Shown here: positions 8,411 through 18,911 of the stretch, piece by piece
How positions within the stretch are numbered: the first letter of the stretch is position 1
Layout: every line of letters starts with the position of its first letter
Source of the DNA: Adlercreutzia sp. ZJ141
GTDB taxonomy: Bacteria > Actinomycetota > Coriobacteriia > Coriobacteriales > Eggerthellaceae
Direction: 5' to 3'
NCBI RefSeq assembly: GCF_011038965.1
Contig: NZ_JAAKEB010000001.1
Coordinates: 186,001 to 250,000, forward strand
Length of the DNA: 64,000 bases
Notes under the pieces: model-generated
The model's input: only the letters and a program-made list of their open reading frames with translations
Database searches by the model: none
Told to the model about the DNA's origin: nothing
Program-made: the position numbers and the translations under genes

Positions 8411-8639
8411 AGGGAACAATCCCATTCACAGAGAGCCACCGGATGGTGAAAGGTGGCAGTGGGACGGTCCGAACGCCCCCTCCGAGCAGTTCAGGGTGAA
8501 CACCACGTGCCGATGTGGACGATCTCCGCAGATGGCACATGGTAAGTAAGCTGAACCGGTGACTCCGTTATCCGTCACGCCCGCAAGGGGTGGTAAGTCG
8601 ATCGAGGTCCTGGTGCAGCGCATCGGGATTTTTTGTTTT
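8411..8639 (+). promoter_or_regulatory. T-box riboswitch with terminator, upstream of ilvD
   Basis: The leader carries T-box landmarks in order. They are AGAGAGCC with a CCACC/GGTGG stem and GGTGAAA loop (about 8430-8457), a CGAAC...CGAG segment (about 8467-8485), AGTAAGCTGAACCGG in the linker (about 8544-8559), and the T-box AAGGGGTGGTAAGTCG (8585-8600). A terminator hairpin follows, CCTGGTGC/GCATCGGG with loop AGC (8609-8627), then six T residues. UGGU in the T-box would pair with the ACCA end of a tRNA with A73. The specifier codon could not be assigned safely. Uncharged tRNA is expected to favour read-through into ilvD-ilvB-ilvN. Confidence 0.82.
8609..8634 (+). terminator. T-box terminator hairpin
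   Basis: An 8-bp stem with a three-base loop (8609-8627) is followed by A and TTTTTT. It lies 81 bases before the ilvD start and directly after the T-box motif. Confidence 0.85.
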
Positions 8640-8714
8640 CGGCGAGCGCTCGAGTGTTGGTGTGGCGCGAGAGTGTCGGAGGCATGGACACGAGCAGGGA
8701 AGGAAGGCAAGCTT

Positions 8715-10388
8715 ATGGAGCTGAAAAGCGACTCCGTCAGATGCGGCGTAGCCCGCGCACCGCATCGCAGCCTGTTGAAGGCAGACGGCGTAACTGATGA
8801 GGAGATGAAGCGACCGCTCATTGCTGTATTCAACTCAAGAAACGACATTATCCCCGGTCACAACAACCTGGACAAGATAGCAGATGCGGTGAAAGCTGGC
8901 ATTTATATGGCTGGCGGCGTCCCATTCGAGGTATCAACCATTGGCGTGTGCGACGGCATTGCTATGAACCATTTGGGTATGCACTACTCGCTCGTGTCGC
9001 GCGAAACTATCGCCGACTCTTTCGAGATTATCATGAACGGTCATGCCTTCGATGCGGCCGTATGTATTCCCAACTGCGACAAGATTGTGCCAGGCATGGT
9101 ACTTGGCGCTTTGCGCGTGAACGTTCCCACTGTCTTCGTGTCGGGCGGGCCTATGCTCGCTGGCAAGCAGAAGGGGGGATGCGGCCCCACCACCGACCTG
9201 AACACGCTGTTCGACGGCGCGGCGGCGGTGATGAATGGCACCATGACCGAAGAAGAACTCGCTTATTTCGAAAACACCGCGTGCCCCACGTGCGGCAGTT
9301 GCTCGGGCCTGTTCACGGCGAACTCCATGAACTGCTTGTGTGAAGCATTAGGTATTGCGCTTCCAGGAAACGGCACCATTCCTGCCGTGTATTCCGAGCG
9401 CATTCGCCTGGCTAAGCACGCTGGCATGAAGGTGATGGAGCTTCTCGAGAAAAACGTGCGCATCCGTGACATCGTGTCTGCGGCCGCTATTCACAACGCC
9501 ATGGAATGCGACATGGCCTTTGGCGGCTCCACAAACACCGTGCTGCACCTCACGGCAATCGCACAAGAGGCGGGGCATCCCATCACTATGGACGACTGGG
9601 ACGCTGCAAGCGCTCGTACGCCTCACTTGTTGAAGCTGCAGCCGTCTGGCCCGCGCCCGCTCTCCGACTTGTACGAGGTAGGAGGTGTGCCGGTAGTCAT
9701 GCATGAACTGGCCGAACTTGGTTTGCTCGACGAAAGTGCGCTTACGTGCATGGGTCCTTTGCCCGAATACCTAGAAGCGTGCTGTCCGCCGGCCGACGGT
9801 GAGGTGTGCCGCACGCATGACAACCCGCTTTCGCCGCAAGGTGCCTTGCGCGTGCTGCACGGCAACATTGCACCTGACGGTGCTATCGTGAAGAAGAGCG
9901 CGGTGGCGCCAGAGATGATGAAGCACACGGGCCCTGCCAAGTGCTTCGATTCTGAAGAGGCAGCGTGCGATGCCATCAACTCCGGCAAGATTGTCGCTGG
10001 CGACGTGGTAGTTATTCGCTACGAAGGTCCTAAGGGCGGGCCGGGAATGCGCGAGATGCTCACGCCTACGAGCTCTATCTGCGGCATGGGTCTTTCGTCA
10101 AGCGTGGCACTTATTACCGACGGGCGTTTCTCCGGCGCCACAAAGGGTCCGGCCGTTGGACACGTGAGTCCTGAAGCTGCAGCCGGTGGCCCCATTGCAC
10201 TCATCCAAGACGGCGACTTGGTAACTGTCGATATTGAGGGTGGAGCACTCACGCTCAATATCAGCGACGAAGAACTCGAAGCCCGTTGTGCCGCGTGGAC
10301 GGCACCCGAACCGAAGCACAATCATGGCGTGCTCGCCAAGTACGCGCGCATGGTCACTTCAGCAGATAAGGGGGCGTATTGCTCGTGA
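8715..10388 (+). CDS. ilvD: Dihydroxy-acid dehydratase
   Basis: The Fe-S enzyme converts 2,3-dihydroxyisovalerate and dihydroxymethylvalerate into the 2-keto acids that precede valine and isoleucine. At 557 residues it is of normal length. Cluster and active-site motifs are present: NCDKIVPGM, the cysteine-containing [28 protein letters not shown], and [12 protein letters not shown] near the C-terminus. GGAAGG before the ATG at 8715 fixes the start; the open frame further upstream runs through the T-box and is not translated. The stop overlaps the ilvB start. Confidence 0.97.
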   Translation: MELKSDSVRCGVARAPHRSLLKADGVTDEEMKRPLIAVFNSRNDIIPGHNNLDKIADAVKAGIYMAGGVPFEVSTIGVCDGIAMNHLGMHYSLVSRETIADSFEIIMNGHAFDAAVCIPNCDKIVPGMVLGALRVNVPTVFVSGGPMLAGKQKGGCGPTTDLNTLFDGAAAVMNGTMTEEELAYFENTACPTCGSCSGLFTANSMNCLCEALGIALPGNGTIPAVYSERIRLAKHAGMKVMELLEKNVRIRDIVSAAAIHNAMECDMAFGGSTNTVLHLTAIAQEAGHPITMDDWDAASARTPHLLKLQPSGPRPLSDLYEVGGVPVVMHELAELGLLDESALTCMGPLPEYLEACCPPADGEVCRTHDNPLSPQGALRVLHGNIAPDGAIVKKSAVAPEMMKHTGPAKCFDSEEAACDAINSGKIVAGDVVVIRYEGPKGGPGMREMLTPTSSICGMGLSSSVALITDGRFSGATKGPAVGHVSPEAAAGGPIALIQDGDLVTVDIEGGALTLNISDEELEARCAAWTAPEPKHNHGVLAKYARMVTSADKGAYCS

Positions 10389-12403
10389 GCAAGAAGAATC
10401 AAACTGTCGCCGCCGATGCGTGTCTCATAGGCACGCCACGGGGGTTGGGCAGCAAAACCGACAAGCAGGGTACGCGCATGACCGGCGCGCAGGCCATCAT
10501 AGCATCGCTTGAAGCTGAGGGTGTCGACCTCGTGTTCGGTTATCCTGGCGGTCAGGCTATCAAAATCTATGACGCGCTGTACGACAGCACGCAGATCACG
10601 CACGTGCTTGCACGCCACGAGCAAGGCGCGGTGCACGAGGCCGACGGTTACGCGCGTGCCACGGGTAACGTGGGCGTGGTGCTGGTCACGTCCGGTCCTG
10701 GTGCTACCAACACGGTTACCGGTATTGCCACCGCTTACATGGACAGCGTGCCGTTGGTGGTGGTGACCGGTCAGGTTCCCCGCGGTGCTATTGGTACCGA
10801 CTCCTTCCAGGAATCCGACATTGTGGGCATCACCATGCCCATCGTGAAGCACAGCTACTTGCTGCAAAACGTCGAGGACATTCCCCGCACGTTCCGCGAG
10901 GCGTTCCATATCGCCAGTACAGGGCGTCCTGGTCCGGTGCTTATCGACGTGCCGAGCGACCTAAACAGCGAGATGATCACCTTCGAGTATCCCGACGAGG
11001 TGAACCTGCCATCGTACAAGCCGAATTACCGTGGCAACGCCAAGCAGATTCGTGCAGCGGTAAATGCCATCCGTGAAGCACACAAGCCTATTCTGTATGC
11101 CGGCGGTGGCGCCATCACCTCCGGTGCGTCGGCTGAGCTTATTGAGCTTGCCGAACGCATGCAGATTCCTGTGGTCACGACGCTTATCGGCAAAGGCGTG
11201 TTTCCGGCCAGCCATCCGCTGAACATGGGAGCAGTCGGCATGCACGGTTCGAAGTACTCGAATTTGGCCATGACCGAAAGTGACCTGATCATCGCTGCAG
11301 GTGCGCGCTTCTCGGATCGCGTGACGGGCAAGCTCTCCGAGTTTGCGCCGCATGCTAAGGTGGTGCATATCGATATTGATCCGGCAGAGATCGGTAAGGT
11401 GCGCGAAGCACAGGTGCCTATCGTGGGTGATTTGAAGGGTGTGCTCGCGGGTATCAACGCTGCGCTTGCGAAGGAAGGGGCAACTCCCAACGATGAGGAA
11501 TGGATCGCGCAATTAAGCGAATGGCGTGAGCGCTTCCCATACTATCATCCGAGCATTGATGAGTCGGAGGGTGGCATCGTTCCAGAAATCGTCATGCAAC
11601 AGCTTTCCGCCAAGCTCGATCCCGCGGGAAGTGTTGTGGTTACCGAGGTGGGCCAGCACCAGATGTGGGCACATCAGTACATCGACCGTGAGTTGCCGCG
11701 CACGTTTGTGTCGAGCGGTGGCGCGGGAACCATGGGGTTCGGCTTCCCGGCTGCCATTGGTGCGGCCATCGGGTGCCCCGGCAAGCAAGTGGTGTGCATT
11801 GCTGGTGACGGGTCGTTCCAGATGAACAGCCAGGAAATGGCCACTGCCGCCATCAACGGCGTGCCGGTGAAGGTGCTAATTTTGGACAACCGTTGCCTTG
11901 GTATGGTGCATCAGTGGCAAAAACTCTTCTATGAGGGACGCTATTCATCCACCGAACTTGCTGCGAACCCCGATTTCGTGAAGCTTGCCGATGCGTACAG
12001 CTGGCGTGCCGAGCGTGTAAGTGCTCCAGAAGAGGTTGACGAAGCGCTCGATCGCATGCTTGCTGCGGACGGTCCGTACCTGCTTGACGTGGCTATTTCG
12101 CGCGATCAAAACGTGTATCCCATGGTTGCTCCGGGCAAGGCGCTTGACGACGTGATGGGTGCCATTGACGTTGCGGTGGGCGCGGTTCGCACGGAAATGC
12201 CAGCAAGTGCGCAACCTTCACCCGAGGCATCACCTTGCGCTCGCGTGGACGCGCAGTTCGGCGGACGTTGGAACAGCGACCCGAGTGATACGAAGCCTCG
12301 TATGTCAGCAAGCCAAGCTGCTATCGATCTAGCGCCGAGCACGTTGGGCTCAAAGCCGGATGCATCGCTTGTCGATGCGTCCGATGCGAAGGAAGGGGAG
12401 TAG
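10385..12403 (+). CDS. ilvB: Acetolactate synthase, large subunit, with C-terminal tail
   Basis: Thiamine diphosphate enzyme that makes 2-acetolactate or 2-aceto-2-hydroxybutyrate from pyruvate. The N-terminal domain has the catalytic glutamate segment ([15 protein letters not shown]), the middle domain binds FAD, and the C-terminal domain has the [15 protein letters not shown] cofactor motif. The GTG start at 10385 overlaps the ilvD stop (GTGA), with AAGGGGG upstream; an ATG at 10478 would trim the non-conserved leader. About 78 residues after the normal end (from residue ~595) form a Ser/Ala/Asp/Pro-rich low-complexity tail. ilvN follows after 2 bases. Confidence 0.95.
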   Translation: MSKKNQTVAADACLIGTPRGLGSKTDKQGTRMTGAQAIIASLEAEGVDLVFGYPGGQAIKIYDALYDSTQITHVLARHEQGAVHEADGYARATGNVGVVLVTSGPGATNTVTGIATAYMDSVPLVVVTGQVPRGAIGTDSFQESDIVGITMPIVKHSYLLQNVEDIPRTFREAFHIASTGRPGPVLIDVPSDLNSEMITFEYPDEVNLPSYKPNYRGNAKQIRAAVNAIREAHKPILYAGGGAITSGASAELIELAERMQIPVVTTLIGKGVFPASHPLNMGAVGMHGSKYSNLAMTESDLIIAAGARFSDRVTGKLSEFAPHAKVVHIDIDPAEIGKVREAQVPIVGDLKGVLAGINAALAKEGATPNDEEWIAQLSEWRERFPYYHPSIDESEGGIVPEIVMQQLSAKLDPAGSVVVTEVGQHQMWAHQYIDRELPRTFVSSGGAGTMGFGFPAAIGAAIGCPGKQVVCIAGDGSFQMNSQEMATAAINGVPVKVLILDNRCLGMVHQWQKLFYEGRYSSTELAANPDFVKLADAYSWRAERVSAPEEVDEALDRMLAADGPYLLDVAISRDQNVYPMVAPGKALDDVMGAIDVAVGAVRTEMPASAQPSPEASPCARVDAQFGGRWNSDPSDTKPRMSASQAAIDLAPSTLGSKPDASLVDASDAKEGE

Positions 12404-12405
12404 TC

Positions 12406-12888
12406 ATGAAGCACATTCTCTCTGTTCTAGTTGAGAACAAGCCAGGCGTGCTGTCGCGCGTGACCGGTCTGGTGTCGCGCCGCGGGTTCAACATCGAGTC
12501 GCTGTCTGTTGGCCCAACGGAAGATCCCACCATGTCGCGCGTGACCGCCATCGTGAACGCCGACGACGTAGGTTATGAGCAGATTACTAAGCAGCTGCAC
12601 AAGCTCATCAGCGTGTACAAGATTAACGACCTCACCGACGAGCGGGCGATCGAGCGCGAGCTGGCGCTGTTCAAGGTGAACGCCGCACCTGAGCGCCGCA
12701 GCGAGATCATCGAGATCTCGAATATCTTCCGCGCTAATATCGTGGATGTGGGTCGCGGGTCGCTGACTATCGAGGCAACCGGCGACGAGGACAAGCTGAA
12801 GGGTTTGGAGGACTTGCTGCGTGCGTACGGCATCAAAGAGATCGTGCGCACCGGTAAGATCGCTATGAGCCGCAATGCGAAGGAATAG
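12406..12888 (+). CDS. ilvN: Acetolactate synthase, small regulatory subunit
   Basis: This 160-residue subunit has an N-terminal ACT domain (ILSVLVENKPGVLSRVTGL, then RGFNIESLSVG) and the usual C-terminal half beginning near KVNAAPERRSEI. It binds the large subunit, raises its activity and confers valine feedback control in characterised homologues. It starts two bases after the ilvB stop, with a GAAGGGGAG ribosome binding site inside ilvB, so synthesis is coupled. The next gene, ilvC, is 96 bases away. Confidence 0.96.
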   Translation: MKHILSVLVENKPGVLSRVTGLVSRRGFNIESLSVGPTEDPTMSRVTAIVNADDVGYEQITKQLHKLISVYKINDLTDERAIERELALFKVNAAPERRSEIIEISNIFRANIVDVGRGSLTIEATGDEDKLKGLEDLLRAYGIKEIVRTGKIAMSRNAKE

Positions 12889-12984
12889 CGCAACACCGCC
12901 GCGCGCAGACAAAGGAATGGCAGGTAGGTCACTATCTGTTACTATAAGGGAACGAACAGCTGACACGAAAGGAACGAGATAATC

Positions 12985-13980
12985 ATGGCTGTTACTATCT
13001 ACTACGAAGAGGATTGTAATCCGCAGATCATCCAAAACAAGAAGATCGCCGTTATCGGCTATGGCTCCCAGGGTCATGCTCATGCGCTGAACCTGAAGGA
13101 CTCGGGTTGCGACGTGCGCGTTGGTTTGCGCGAGGGTTCCAAATCGGCCGCTGCTGCTGAGGAAGCGGGCCTGAAGGTGATGTCTACGGCCGACGCCGCC
13201 AAGGAAGCCGATCTTATCATGATCCTCGTTCCCGACGAGCTGCAGGCACAGGTGTACGAAGAGTCCATTGCTCCCAACCTGAACCCGGGCGACACGCTGG
13301 CCTTCGCTCACGGCTTCAACATTCACTTCGGCTACATCAAGGCACCCGAGGACGTGAACGTCATCATGTGCGCCCCGAAGGGTCCGGGTCACATTGTGCG
13401 CCGTCAGTACACCGAAGGCTCTGGTGTGCCTGATCTCGCGTGCGTGGCACAGGACGCCACGGGTGATGCGTGGGATATCGCCATGTCGTACTGCTGGGGC
13501 GTGGGCGGTGCCCGTTCTGGCATCATCAAGGCCACGTTTGCACAGGAGACTGAAGAAGACCTGTTCGGCGAGCAGGCCGTGCTTTGCGGCGGTTTGGTTG
13601 AGCTGGTGAAGGCAGGATTTGAGACGCTGGTGGACGCAGGATACCCGCCTGAGCTTGCCTACTTCGAGTGCTACCATGAAATGAAGATGATCGTTGACCT
13701 TATGTATGAGAGCGGCATCCACTTCATGAATTACTCCATTTCCAATACTGCCGAGTACGGCGAGTACTACGCTGGCCCGAAGGTTATCAACGAGCAGAGC
13801 CGCGAAGCCATGAAGCTCATCCTTGAGCGCATCCAGAACGGCGAGTTTGCGCGTGAGTTTGTTGCCGACTGCAAGAACGACCACAAATGGCTCGTTGAGC
13901 AGCGCGAAGCCATCAACGACCACCTCATCGAGCAGACCGGCGAGAAGATTCGCTCGATGTTCAGCTGGATCAAAAAATAG
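12985..13980 (+). CDS. ilvC: Ketol-acid reductoisomerase (class I)
   Basis: The 331-residue enzyme carries out the Mg-dependent isomerisation and NAD(P)H reduction of acetolactate. The N-terminal Rossmann fold has [13 protein letters not shown], and the metal-binding helical domain has the [13 protein letters not shown] and [13 protein letters not shown] segments. AAAGGAACGAG precedes the ATG. It follows ilvN after 96 bases with no clear terminator between them. Since panBCD lies elsewhere in the window without panE, this enzyme may also reduce ketopantoate, a known side activity of IlvC in other bacteria. Confidence 0.97.
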   Translation: MAVTIYYEEDCNPQIIQNKKIAVIGYGSQGHAHALNLKDSGCDVRVGLREGSKSAAAAEEAGLKVMSTADAAKEADLIMILVPDELQAQVYEESIAPNLNPGDTLAFAHGFNIHFGYIKAPEDVNVIMCAPKGPGHIVRRQYTEGSGVPDLACVAQDATGDAWDIAMSYCWGVGGARSGIIKATFAQETEEDLFGEQAVLCGGLVELVKAGFETLVDAGYPPELAYFECYHEMKMIVDLMYESGIHFMNYSISNTAEYGEYYAGPKVINEQSREAMKLILERIQNGEFAREFVADCKNDHKWLVEQREAINDHLIEQTGEKIRSMFSWIKK

Positions 13981-14038
13981 GTTCGCTTTCGGACGTAGGC
14001 ACTTTTGTGTGCTTGCGTGAATTTGCGTGAACGAAAAA

Positions 14039-14063
14039 GGAAAGCCGCCTTGTGCGGCTTTCC
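14039..14063 (+). terminator. Hairpin after ilvC, probable terminator
   Basis: A perfect 10-bp stem (GGAAAGCCGC / GCGGCTTTCC, loop CTTGT) lies 58 bases after the ilvC stop. The plus-strand 3' side has no T run beyond TTTCC, while A5 precedes it. On the minus strand it would be a textbook terminator. It most likely ends the ilv transcript on the plus strand with lower efficiency. Confidence 0.6.
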
Positions 14064-14092
14064 TACTAGATGGGGAAAGGAATGGTTGCGTC

Positions 14093-14467
14093 ATGCTGCT
14101 GAATTGTCTGCTCGTAGGCGCTGGTGGGTTTGTGGGTTCGATTGCTCGCTACCTGCTTGGGCTTCTGTCGGTAACCGACACCGCTGCGGGTTCTTTTCCT
14201 GTTGCGACGTTTGGTGTCAACGTTGCGGGCGCCTTCCTCATCGGTTTTGTAATGGCGCTGTTCACTAAAGGAACGGGTATGAGTCCGCAGCTGCTGCTGT
14301 TTTTGAAGGTGGGCATGTGTGGCGGTTTCACTACGTTCTCAACGTTTAGCTTAGAGTCGTTGTCGCTTATCGAGAGTGGGCATGTGGGCATGGCTGCGGT
14401 ATACATGGCCGCTAGTGTGGCTGCATGTCTTGTTTCCGTTGCGCTTGGCTCGTGGGTAGCGCGCTAA
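14093..14467 (+). CDS. crcB: Fluoride exporter Fluc/CrcB
   Basis: This small membrane protein of 124 residues has four membrane segments. Characteristic motifs are GGFVGSIARYLLG at the N-terminus, FGVNVAGAFLIGF, and the Phe-box region GFTTFSTFSLE that lines the fluoride pore. The functional unit is a dual-topology dimer that lets fluoride leave the cytoplasm. The ATG at 14093 is chosen because the conserved N-terminus starts there; upstream in-frame codons cross the terminator hairpin. I saw no fluoride riboswitch in front of it. It stands between ilvC and serA without functional connection to either. Confidence 0.93.
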   Translation: MLLNCLLVGAGGFVGSIARYLLGLLSVTDTAAGSFPVATFGVNVAGAFLIGFVMALFTKGTGMSPQLLLFLKVGMCGGFTTFSTFSLESLSLIESGHVGMAAVYMAASVAACLVSVALGSWVAR

Positions 14468-14653
14468 GGAAACGCTGTGTCGTCATATACTCTGCACCCT
14501 CTGTGCACCCTTTCGTGCTTGAACGACCGGTTGCGTGAAATTTCGCTGCCGTGCGACGCTGCTGTGCGGTTTCGCCCTATCATAGGGGCATTATGCTTCG
14601 TGCGGTGCCGCGCGCCGCACTCAACCGATTCCGAAGCAAAGGTGGTTGCCGCT

Positions 14654-16234
14654 ATGACGAAGAAGATTCTCGTTGCCGATCGCATGGCCGATGAGGGGAT
14701 TGAGGTTCTGCGAAACGCTGGATACGAGGTTGACGTAAAACTCGATATGACCCCTGACGAGCTTGTCGCTACGATTCCGCCCTATGATGCGCTCATCGTG
14801 CGCTCGGCCACGCCGGTCACGCGCGAAGCAATTGAAGCAGCTCAGAACCTGAAAATCATTGGGCGGGCGGGCGTGACGGTCGACCGCATCGACGTTGAGG
14901 CTGCAACCGAGCATGACATCATCGTGTGTAATGCGCCCACGAGCAATATCGTGTCGGCCGCCGAACACACCATGGCACTCATGCTGGCCTGCGCTCATAA
15001 CCTCGCACAGGCTAACGCCAGCATGCACGCTCATAAGTGGGAACAAACCGGTTTCATGGGGGTAGAGCTCTACGGCAAGACGCTTGCTATCTACGGGCTG
15101 GGTCGCGTGGGTGGCTTGGTTGCTGAGCGTGCGAAGGCCTTCGGCATGAAGATCGTCGGGCATGACCCGTTCTGTAGCCGCGAGCGTGCCGAGGCGCTTG
15201 GCGTTGAACTGCGTGAAACCGTGCTTGAGGCACTTGCCGATGCCGACTTTATTACCGTGCACGTGCCGCGCACCAGAAATACTGTCGGCATGTTTGGTCC
15301 GAACGAGTTCGCTGCCATGAAAGACGGTGTCATCTTGCTGAATGCTGCAAGTGGCGGTATTTTCGATACCGAGTCGATGGCCGATTTCATCGCTGCGGGC
15401 AAGATTAGTGCGGTAGGCGTGGACATGCACGATCAGGAGCCGTGTTTTGACTCGCCGCTGCACGAGTTTCCTAACGCCATTCTTACGCCGCGTTTGGCGT
15501 CGGCAAGTATCGAAGCGCAGCGTCGTGCCGGCACGCAGATAGCCGAGTATGTGATGGCGGGTCTTGAAGGGTCGCTTGTGGTTACCGCAGTAAACGCGGC
15601 ACCTCTGTCGGCTGAGGTAATTGGGTTGGTTGGCCCGTACGTGAACGCCTGCGAGATGATGGGTCGTATCATCGCTCAAATCAAGGGCGGCATTCCCCGC
15701 AACATTCATGTGACCACGGCAGGTCTTATCTCAGAAAGCGATCCCACTGCACTGGTGGCTGGTGCCTTGAACGGTATTCTGTCGTATCGTCGTGCGGGTA
15801 CGGTGTCGGTCATTAACGCGGCGTCAGTGGCGCAACGTCACGGCATCAAGGTGTCGACGTCGACTATGGTTGACGCCGGTGAGTATGCCTCAACGGTGAG
15901 TATTTCTGCGGCGGGGGTGGAGGCTGGTACCACGTTGTACGGATCGTCGCAAGCGCCACGCATCGTGTCACTGCTTGGGTATAAGATCGACATTATCCCT
16001 GGTAAAAACATGCTTGTGTTTGAGTACCTGGATGCGCCGGGTCGTATTGGTGTTATTGGAACCGTGCTTGGAGAAGCGGGTGTGAATATTACTACTATGC
16101 AGATCGGCACGAAGGTAGACCAAGACACTGCGCTCGTGGTTATGAACGTGGAAGGCGATGTGCCTGATGAAGTGCTTGAGCGCCTCCGTGCGGCGATTGA
16201 TGACCTGAAGAGCCTTATGCATATTAAGCTGTAA
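14654..16234 (+). CDS. serA: D-3-phosphoglycerate dehydrogenase (long form with ACT domain)
   Basis: The 526-residue enzyme catalyses the first step of serine synthesis. It has a substrate domain, a Rossmann NAD domain (IYGLGRVGGLVAERAKAFGM), an intervening domain from about 315 and a C-terminal ACT domain from about 450, the type I form known from actinobacteria. The catalytic His lies in GVDMHDQEPCFDSPL, where the usual nearby VFxxEP pattern is altered. The ATG at 14654 is preceded by AAAGGTGG; about 60 upstream in-frame codons lack conservation. The 186-base leader has a CCTATCATAGG palindrome (about 14577-14587) of unknown meaning. Confidence 0.94.
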   Translation: MTKKILVADRMADEGIEVLRNAGYEVDVKLDMTPDELVATIPPYDALIVRSATPVTREAIEAAQNLKIIGRAGVTVDRIDVEAATEHDIIVCNAPTSNIVSAAEHTMALMLACAHNLAQANASMHAHKWEQTGFMGVELYGKTLAIYGLGRVGGLVAERAKAFGMKIVGHDPFCSRERAEALGVELRETVLEALADADFITVHVPRTRNTVGMFGPNEFAAMKDGVILLNAASGGIFDTESMADFIAAGKISAVGVDMHDQEPCFDSPLHEFPNAILTPRLASASIEAQRRAGTQIAEYVMAGLEGSLVVTAVNAAPLSAEVIGLVGPYVNACEMMGRIIAQIKGGIPRNIHVTTAGLISESDPTALVAGALNGILSYRRAGTVSVINAASVAQRHGIKVSTSTMVDAGEYASTVSISAAGVEAGTTLYGSSQAPRIVSLLGYKIDIIPGKNMLVFEYLDAPGRIGVIGTVLGEAGVNITTMQIGTKVDQDTALVVMNVEGDVPDEVLERLRAAIDDLKSLMHIKL

Positions 16235-16252
16235 AACTGTATATAACTGTGG

Positions 16253-16258
16253 TATTAT
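16253..16258 (+). promoter_or_regulatory. Possible -10 element of leuA
   Basis: TATTAT lies 55 bases before the leuA ATG in an AT-rich stretch after serA. The matching -35 position reads only TGTAAA, so support is weak. Confidence 0.3.
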
Positions 16259-16312
16259 GGCCCGAATTTGATTGAACCGAATCGAGGCGACAGGGAAGGA
16301 AAGGTGAGCCAT

Positions 16313-17851
16313 ATGACTCGAAAAATTAACATTTTCGACACCACATTGCGCGATGGCGAGCAGTCGCCAGGAGCGTCGATGAACACCGAGGAAAAGCTGG
16401 TTGTCGCGCGTCAGCTGCTGCGTTTGAACGTGGATGTCATCGAGGCTGGCTTTCCCATATCGAGTCCTGGCGATTTTGAAAGCGTGCGTCGCATCGCTGA
16501 ACTTGCAGGTGACGACGCTACGGTCGCTGGTCTCACCCGTGCGGTACACAAGGACATTGATGTGGCTGCCGACGCGCTGAAATATGCCAAGCGTCCTCGT
16601 ATTCACACCGGCATCGGCGTGTCGCCCTCACACTTACATGACAAGCTTCGTATCACCGAAGAGCAGTGCATCGAACGCGCCGTTGACGCAGTGAAGTACG
16701 CTAAGGGTTATGTGGAGGACGTACAGTTCTACGCTGAAGACGCGGGTCGTTCTGACTACGACTTTCTCGTAAAGGTTATCCAGGCAGTCGTTGACGCAGG
16801 CGCCACAGTGGTAAACATTCCCGACACTACGGGTTACTCGCTGCCCGAGGAATTCGGTGCCCGCATCGCGTACCTTATGGAGAACGTGCGCGGCATCGAA
16901 AATGTTACGGTGTCGGTGCACTGCCATAACGACCTTGGTATGGCCACCGCACTTGCCATGGCGGGTGTGAAAAACGGCGCTACGCAGGTGGAATGCACCA
17001 TCAACGGTTTGGGTGAGCGTGCAGGCAATACCGCCATGGAAGAAGTGGTCATGGCCATTCGCATGCATGAGGCCGAGCTTGATGCGCATACCGACATCAA
17101 CACGCGTGAGTTCATTAAGGCAAGCCGTCTGGTGAGTTCTATTACGGGCATGAACGTGCAGCCCAATAAGGCCATTGTGGGCGCGAACGCGTTCGCTCAT
17201 TCTTCAGGCATCCATCAAGATGGCGTGCTTAAGAAGCGCGATACCTACGAGATTATCGATCCGGCCGATGTGGGCGCGGGGACAAGCCAGATTGTACTCA
17301 CGGCACGTAGTGGGCATGCAGCGCTGAAACATCGCTTGGAAGAGCTTGGTTATGAGCTTGAAGGTGAGCAGCTCGATCAGGTGTATGAGGCGTTCTTGAA
17401 CCTCGCCGACAAGAAGAAAGAAGTTTACGACGAGGATCTGGAAAGCTTGGTACAGGAGCGCGACCGCGTTGAGCAAAGTTCGGCATACACGCTGGTAGGC
17501 GTGCAGACGAGCTGTGGTACCGACATGATTCCTACGGCAACGGTAACGCTGCGTAACGCTGCCGACCAGACAGTGACTGCGTGCGACTTCGGCACCGGTC
17601 CGGTAGATGCAATGTATAAGGCGGTAAATAAGATCGTCCAGGTGGAGAACGACCTCACCGAGTTCAGCGTGCAATCGGTTACCCGTGGCATTGACGCGCT
17701 GGGTGAAGTAACCATTCGCGTGATGGCACCCGATGGAGAGGTGTATTCGGGTCGCGGCGCTGACAACGACATCACCGTGTCGTCGGCAAAGGCGTACGTG
17801 AACGCATTGAACCGCCTGATCAACGACAAGGCACAAGCGCACGCGAGGTAA
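16313..17851 (+). CDS. leuA: 2-isopropylmalate synthase
   Basis: The 512-residue enzyme condenses 2-ketoisovalerate with acetyl-CoA, the committed step of leucine synthesis. The N-terminal TIM barrel has [16 protein letters not shown], the metal-binding [11 protein letters not shown] and [18 protein letters not shown]. The C-terminal regulatory domain (about 385-505) is the leucine-binding fold. GGAAAGGTG selects the ATG at 16313. leuB, leuC and leuD are not in the window, so the rest of the pathway lies elsewhere. The terminator at 17881 ends the transcript. Confidence 0.95.
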   Translation: MTRKINIFDTTLRDGEQSPGASMNTEEKLVVARQLLRLNVDVIEAGFPISSPGDFESVRRIAELAGDDATVAGLTRAVHKDIDVAADALKYAKRPRIHTGIGVSPSHLHDKLRITEEQCIERAVDAVKYAKGYVEDVQFYAEDAGRSDYDFLVKVIQAVVDAGATVVNIPDTTGYSLPEEFGARIAYLMENVRGIENVTVSVHCHNDLGMATALAMAGVKNGATQVECTINGLGERAGNTAMEEVVMAIRMHEAELDAHTDINTREFIKASRLVSSITGMNVQPNKAIVGANAFAHSSGIHQDGVLKKRDTYEIIDPADVGAGTSQIVLTARSGHAALKHRLEELGYELEGEQLDQVYEAFLNLADKKKEVYDEDLESLVQERDRVEQSSAYTLVGVQTSCGTDMIPTATVTLRNAADQTVTACDFGTGPVDAMYKAVNKIVQVENDLTEFSVQSVTRGIDALGEVTIRVMAPDGEVYSGRGADNDITVSSAKAYVNALNRLINDKAQAHAR

Positions 17852-17880
17852 CCACGCCGTGTAACTGGCATATGTTTCAC

Positions 17881-17915
17881 AAAGCCCCGGCAAGCAGGTG
17901 TCGCGCCGGGGCTTT
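17881..17915 (+). terminator. Terminator between leuA and murB
   Basis: An 11-bp perfect stem, AAAGCCCCGGC (17881-17891) with GCCGGGGCTTT (17905-17915), has a 13-base loop. It lies 29 bases after the leuA stop. Confidence 0.85.
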
Positions 17916-17945
17916 GTGTGTAGTAATGCAGTAAGGGAGAAGCTC

Positions 17946-18911
17946 ATGTTCGATAAGTACGCGCTTGCGAGTGTCATCAATGATGCCTTGGGCGATAATA
18001 TTGCTATGGTTGACGAACCTCTGTCTGCGCACACTACGTTTCGCATCGGGGGGCCAGCGGCTGTGTACGCGCGTCCGGCTAGCGTTGATGCGGTCGCGCA
18101 AATCGTGCACATCTGCGCGCAGGCGGGCGTAGAACTTCGTTGCATTGGTTGCGGCAGTGACCTGTTGGTCAGCGATGATGGCATCGATTGCGTGGTCATG
18201 GAGATAGCCGACGCTCTGTTAGACGTGCGTGTGGAAGGGTGTCGCATCATCGCGCAGGCGGGTGCCACGAACAAGGTTGTGGCCGATGTGGCGTGCAAAG
18301 CGGGCCTTTCCGGCTATGAGTTTGCCAGCGGTATCCCGGGAACCGTTGGGGGAGCAGCTATTATGAACGCGGGCGCGTACGGTGGCGAGTTCAAGGACGT
18401 GTGTGTGTTGGTTCGCTGTGTCATGCCCGATGGAACACTGCGTGACTATACCCACGACGAGGCGCGATGGGCTTATCGTACGAGTGCGTTTGATGCTGAT
18501 AGTTGCGTGGTCGTGCAGGTTGAACTGGAGTTATGTGAAGCTGATGCGGCCGTGGTGTGTGCGCGCATGAACGATCTTGAAGCACAGCGTGCGAGTAAGC
18601 AGCCGCTTGATGTGCCCAGTGCTGGTAGCACGTTCAAGCGGCCCGTTGGGTACTTCGTTGGCAAGCTTGTGCAGGATGCCGGTCTTGCCGGCTACCGCGT
18701 GGGCGGTGCGCAGGTGTCCGAAAAGCACACCGGCTTTGTGGTGAACGCTGGCGGTGCTACGGCGGCTGATGTGCGCGCGCTTATTGATCACGTGCAGCGC
18801 GTCGTGTACGAGCGCTTTGGCGTACAGCTCGAGCCCGAAGTGCGCATGTGGGGTTTTGACGTGCTCGATGCGCCGGATACGCCGGATACACCAAACGGGC
18901 GCTCGTCGTAG
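17946..18911 (+). CDS. murB: UDP-N-acetylenolpyruvoylglucosamine reductase
   Basis: FAD enzyme of 321 residues that makes UDP-N-acetylmuramate for peptidoglycan. FAD-binding motifs are HTTFRIGGPAAVY and SGIPGTVGGAAIMNAGAYGGE. The WAYRTSAFD and SAGSTFKRP segments, with the catalytic Ser, and the C-terminal Glu (PEVRMWG) are present, as in type II MurB. GTAAGGGAG before the ATG at 17946 fixes the start just after the leuA terminator. The C-terminus ends with a short duplicated DAPDTPDTP tract. A weak hairpin (CTGTTCG/CGAACAG, 18923-18945) follows. Confidence 0.95.
   Translation: MFDKYALASVINDALGDNIAMVDEPLSAHTTFRIGGPAAVYARPASVDAVAQIVHICAQAGVELRCIGCGSDLLVSDDGIDCVVMEIADALLDVRVEGCRIIAQAGATNKVVADVACKAGLSGYEFASGIPGTVGGAAIMNAGAYGGEFKDVCVLVRCVMPDGTLRDYTHDEARWAYRTSAFDADSCVVVQVELELCEADAAVVCARMNDLEAQRASKQPLDVPSAGSTFKRPVGYFVGKLVQDAGLAGYRVGGAQVSEKHTGFVVNAGGATAADVRALIDHVQRVVYERFGVQLEPEVRMWGFDVLDAPDTPDTPNGRSS

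Noticed and set aside
13981-14092. Possible fluoride riboswitch before crcB
   Set aside because: The only strong structure is the hairpin at 14039-14063, which fits a terminator. The conserved fluoride aptamer core is absent.
12427-14094. A 555-codon open frame on the minus strand across ilvN and ilvC
   Set aside because: It is antisense to two clear genes. Its His/Leu/Val-rich composition is the mirror of their codon use, and it lacks a ribosome binding site or recognisable domain.
14621-15709. A 362-codon minus-strand open frame within serA
   Set aside because: It is fully antisense to serA, with the same mirror composition and no motif.
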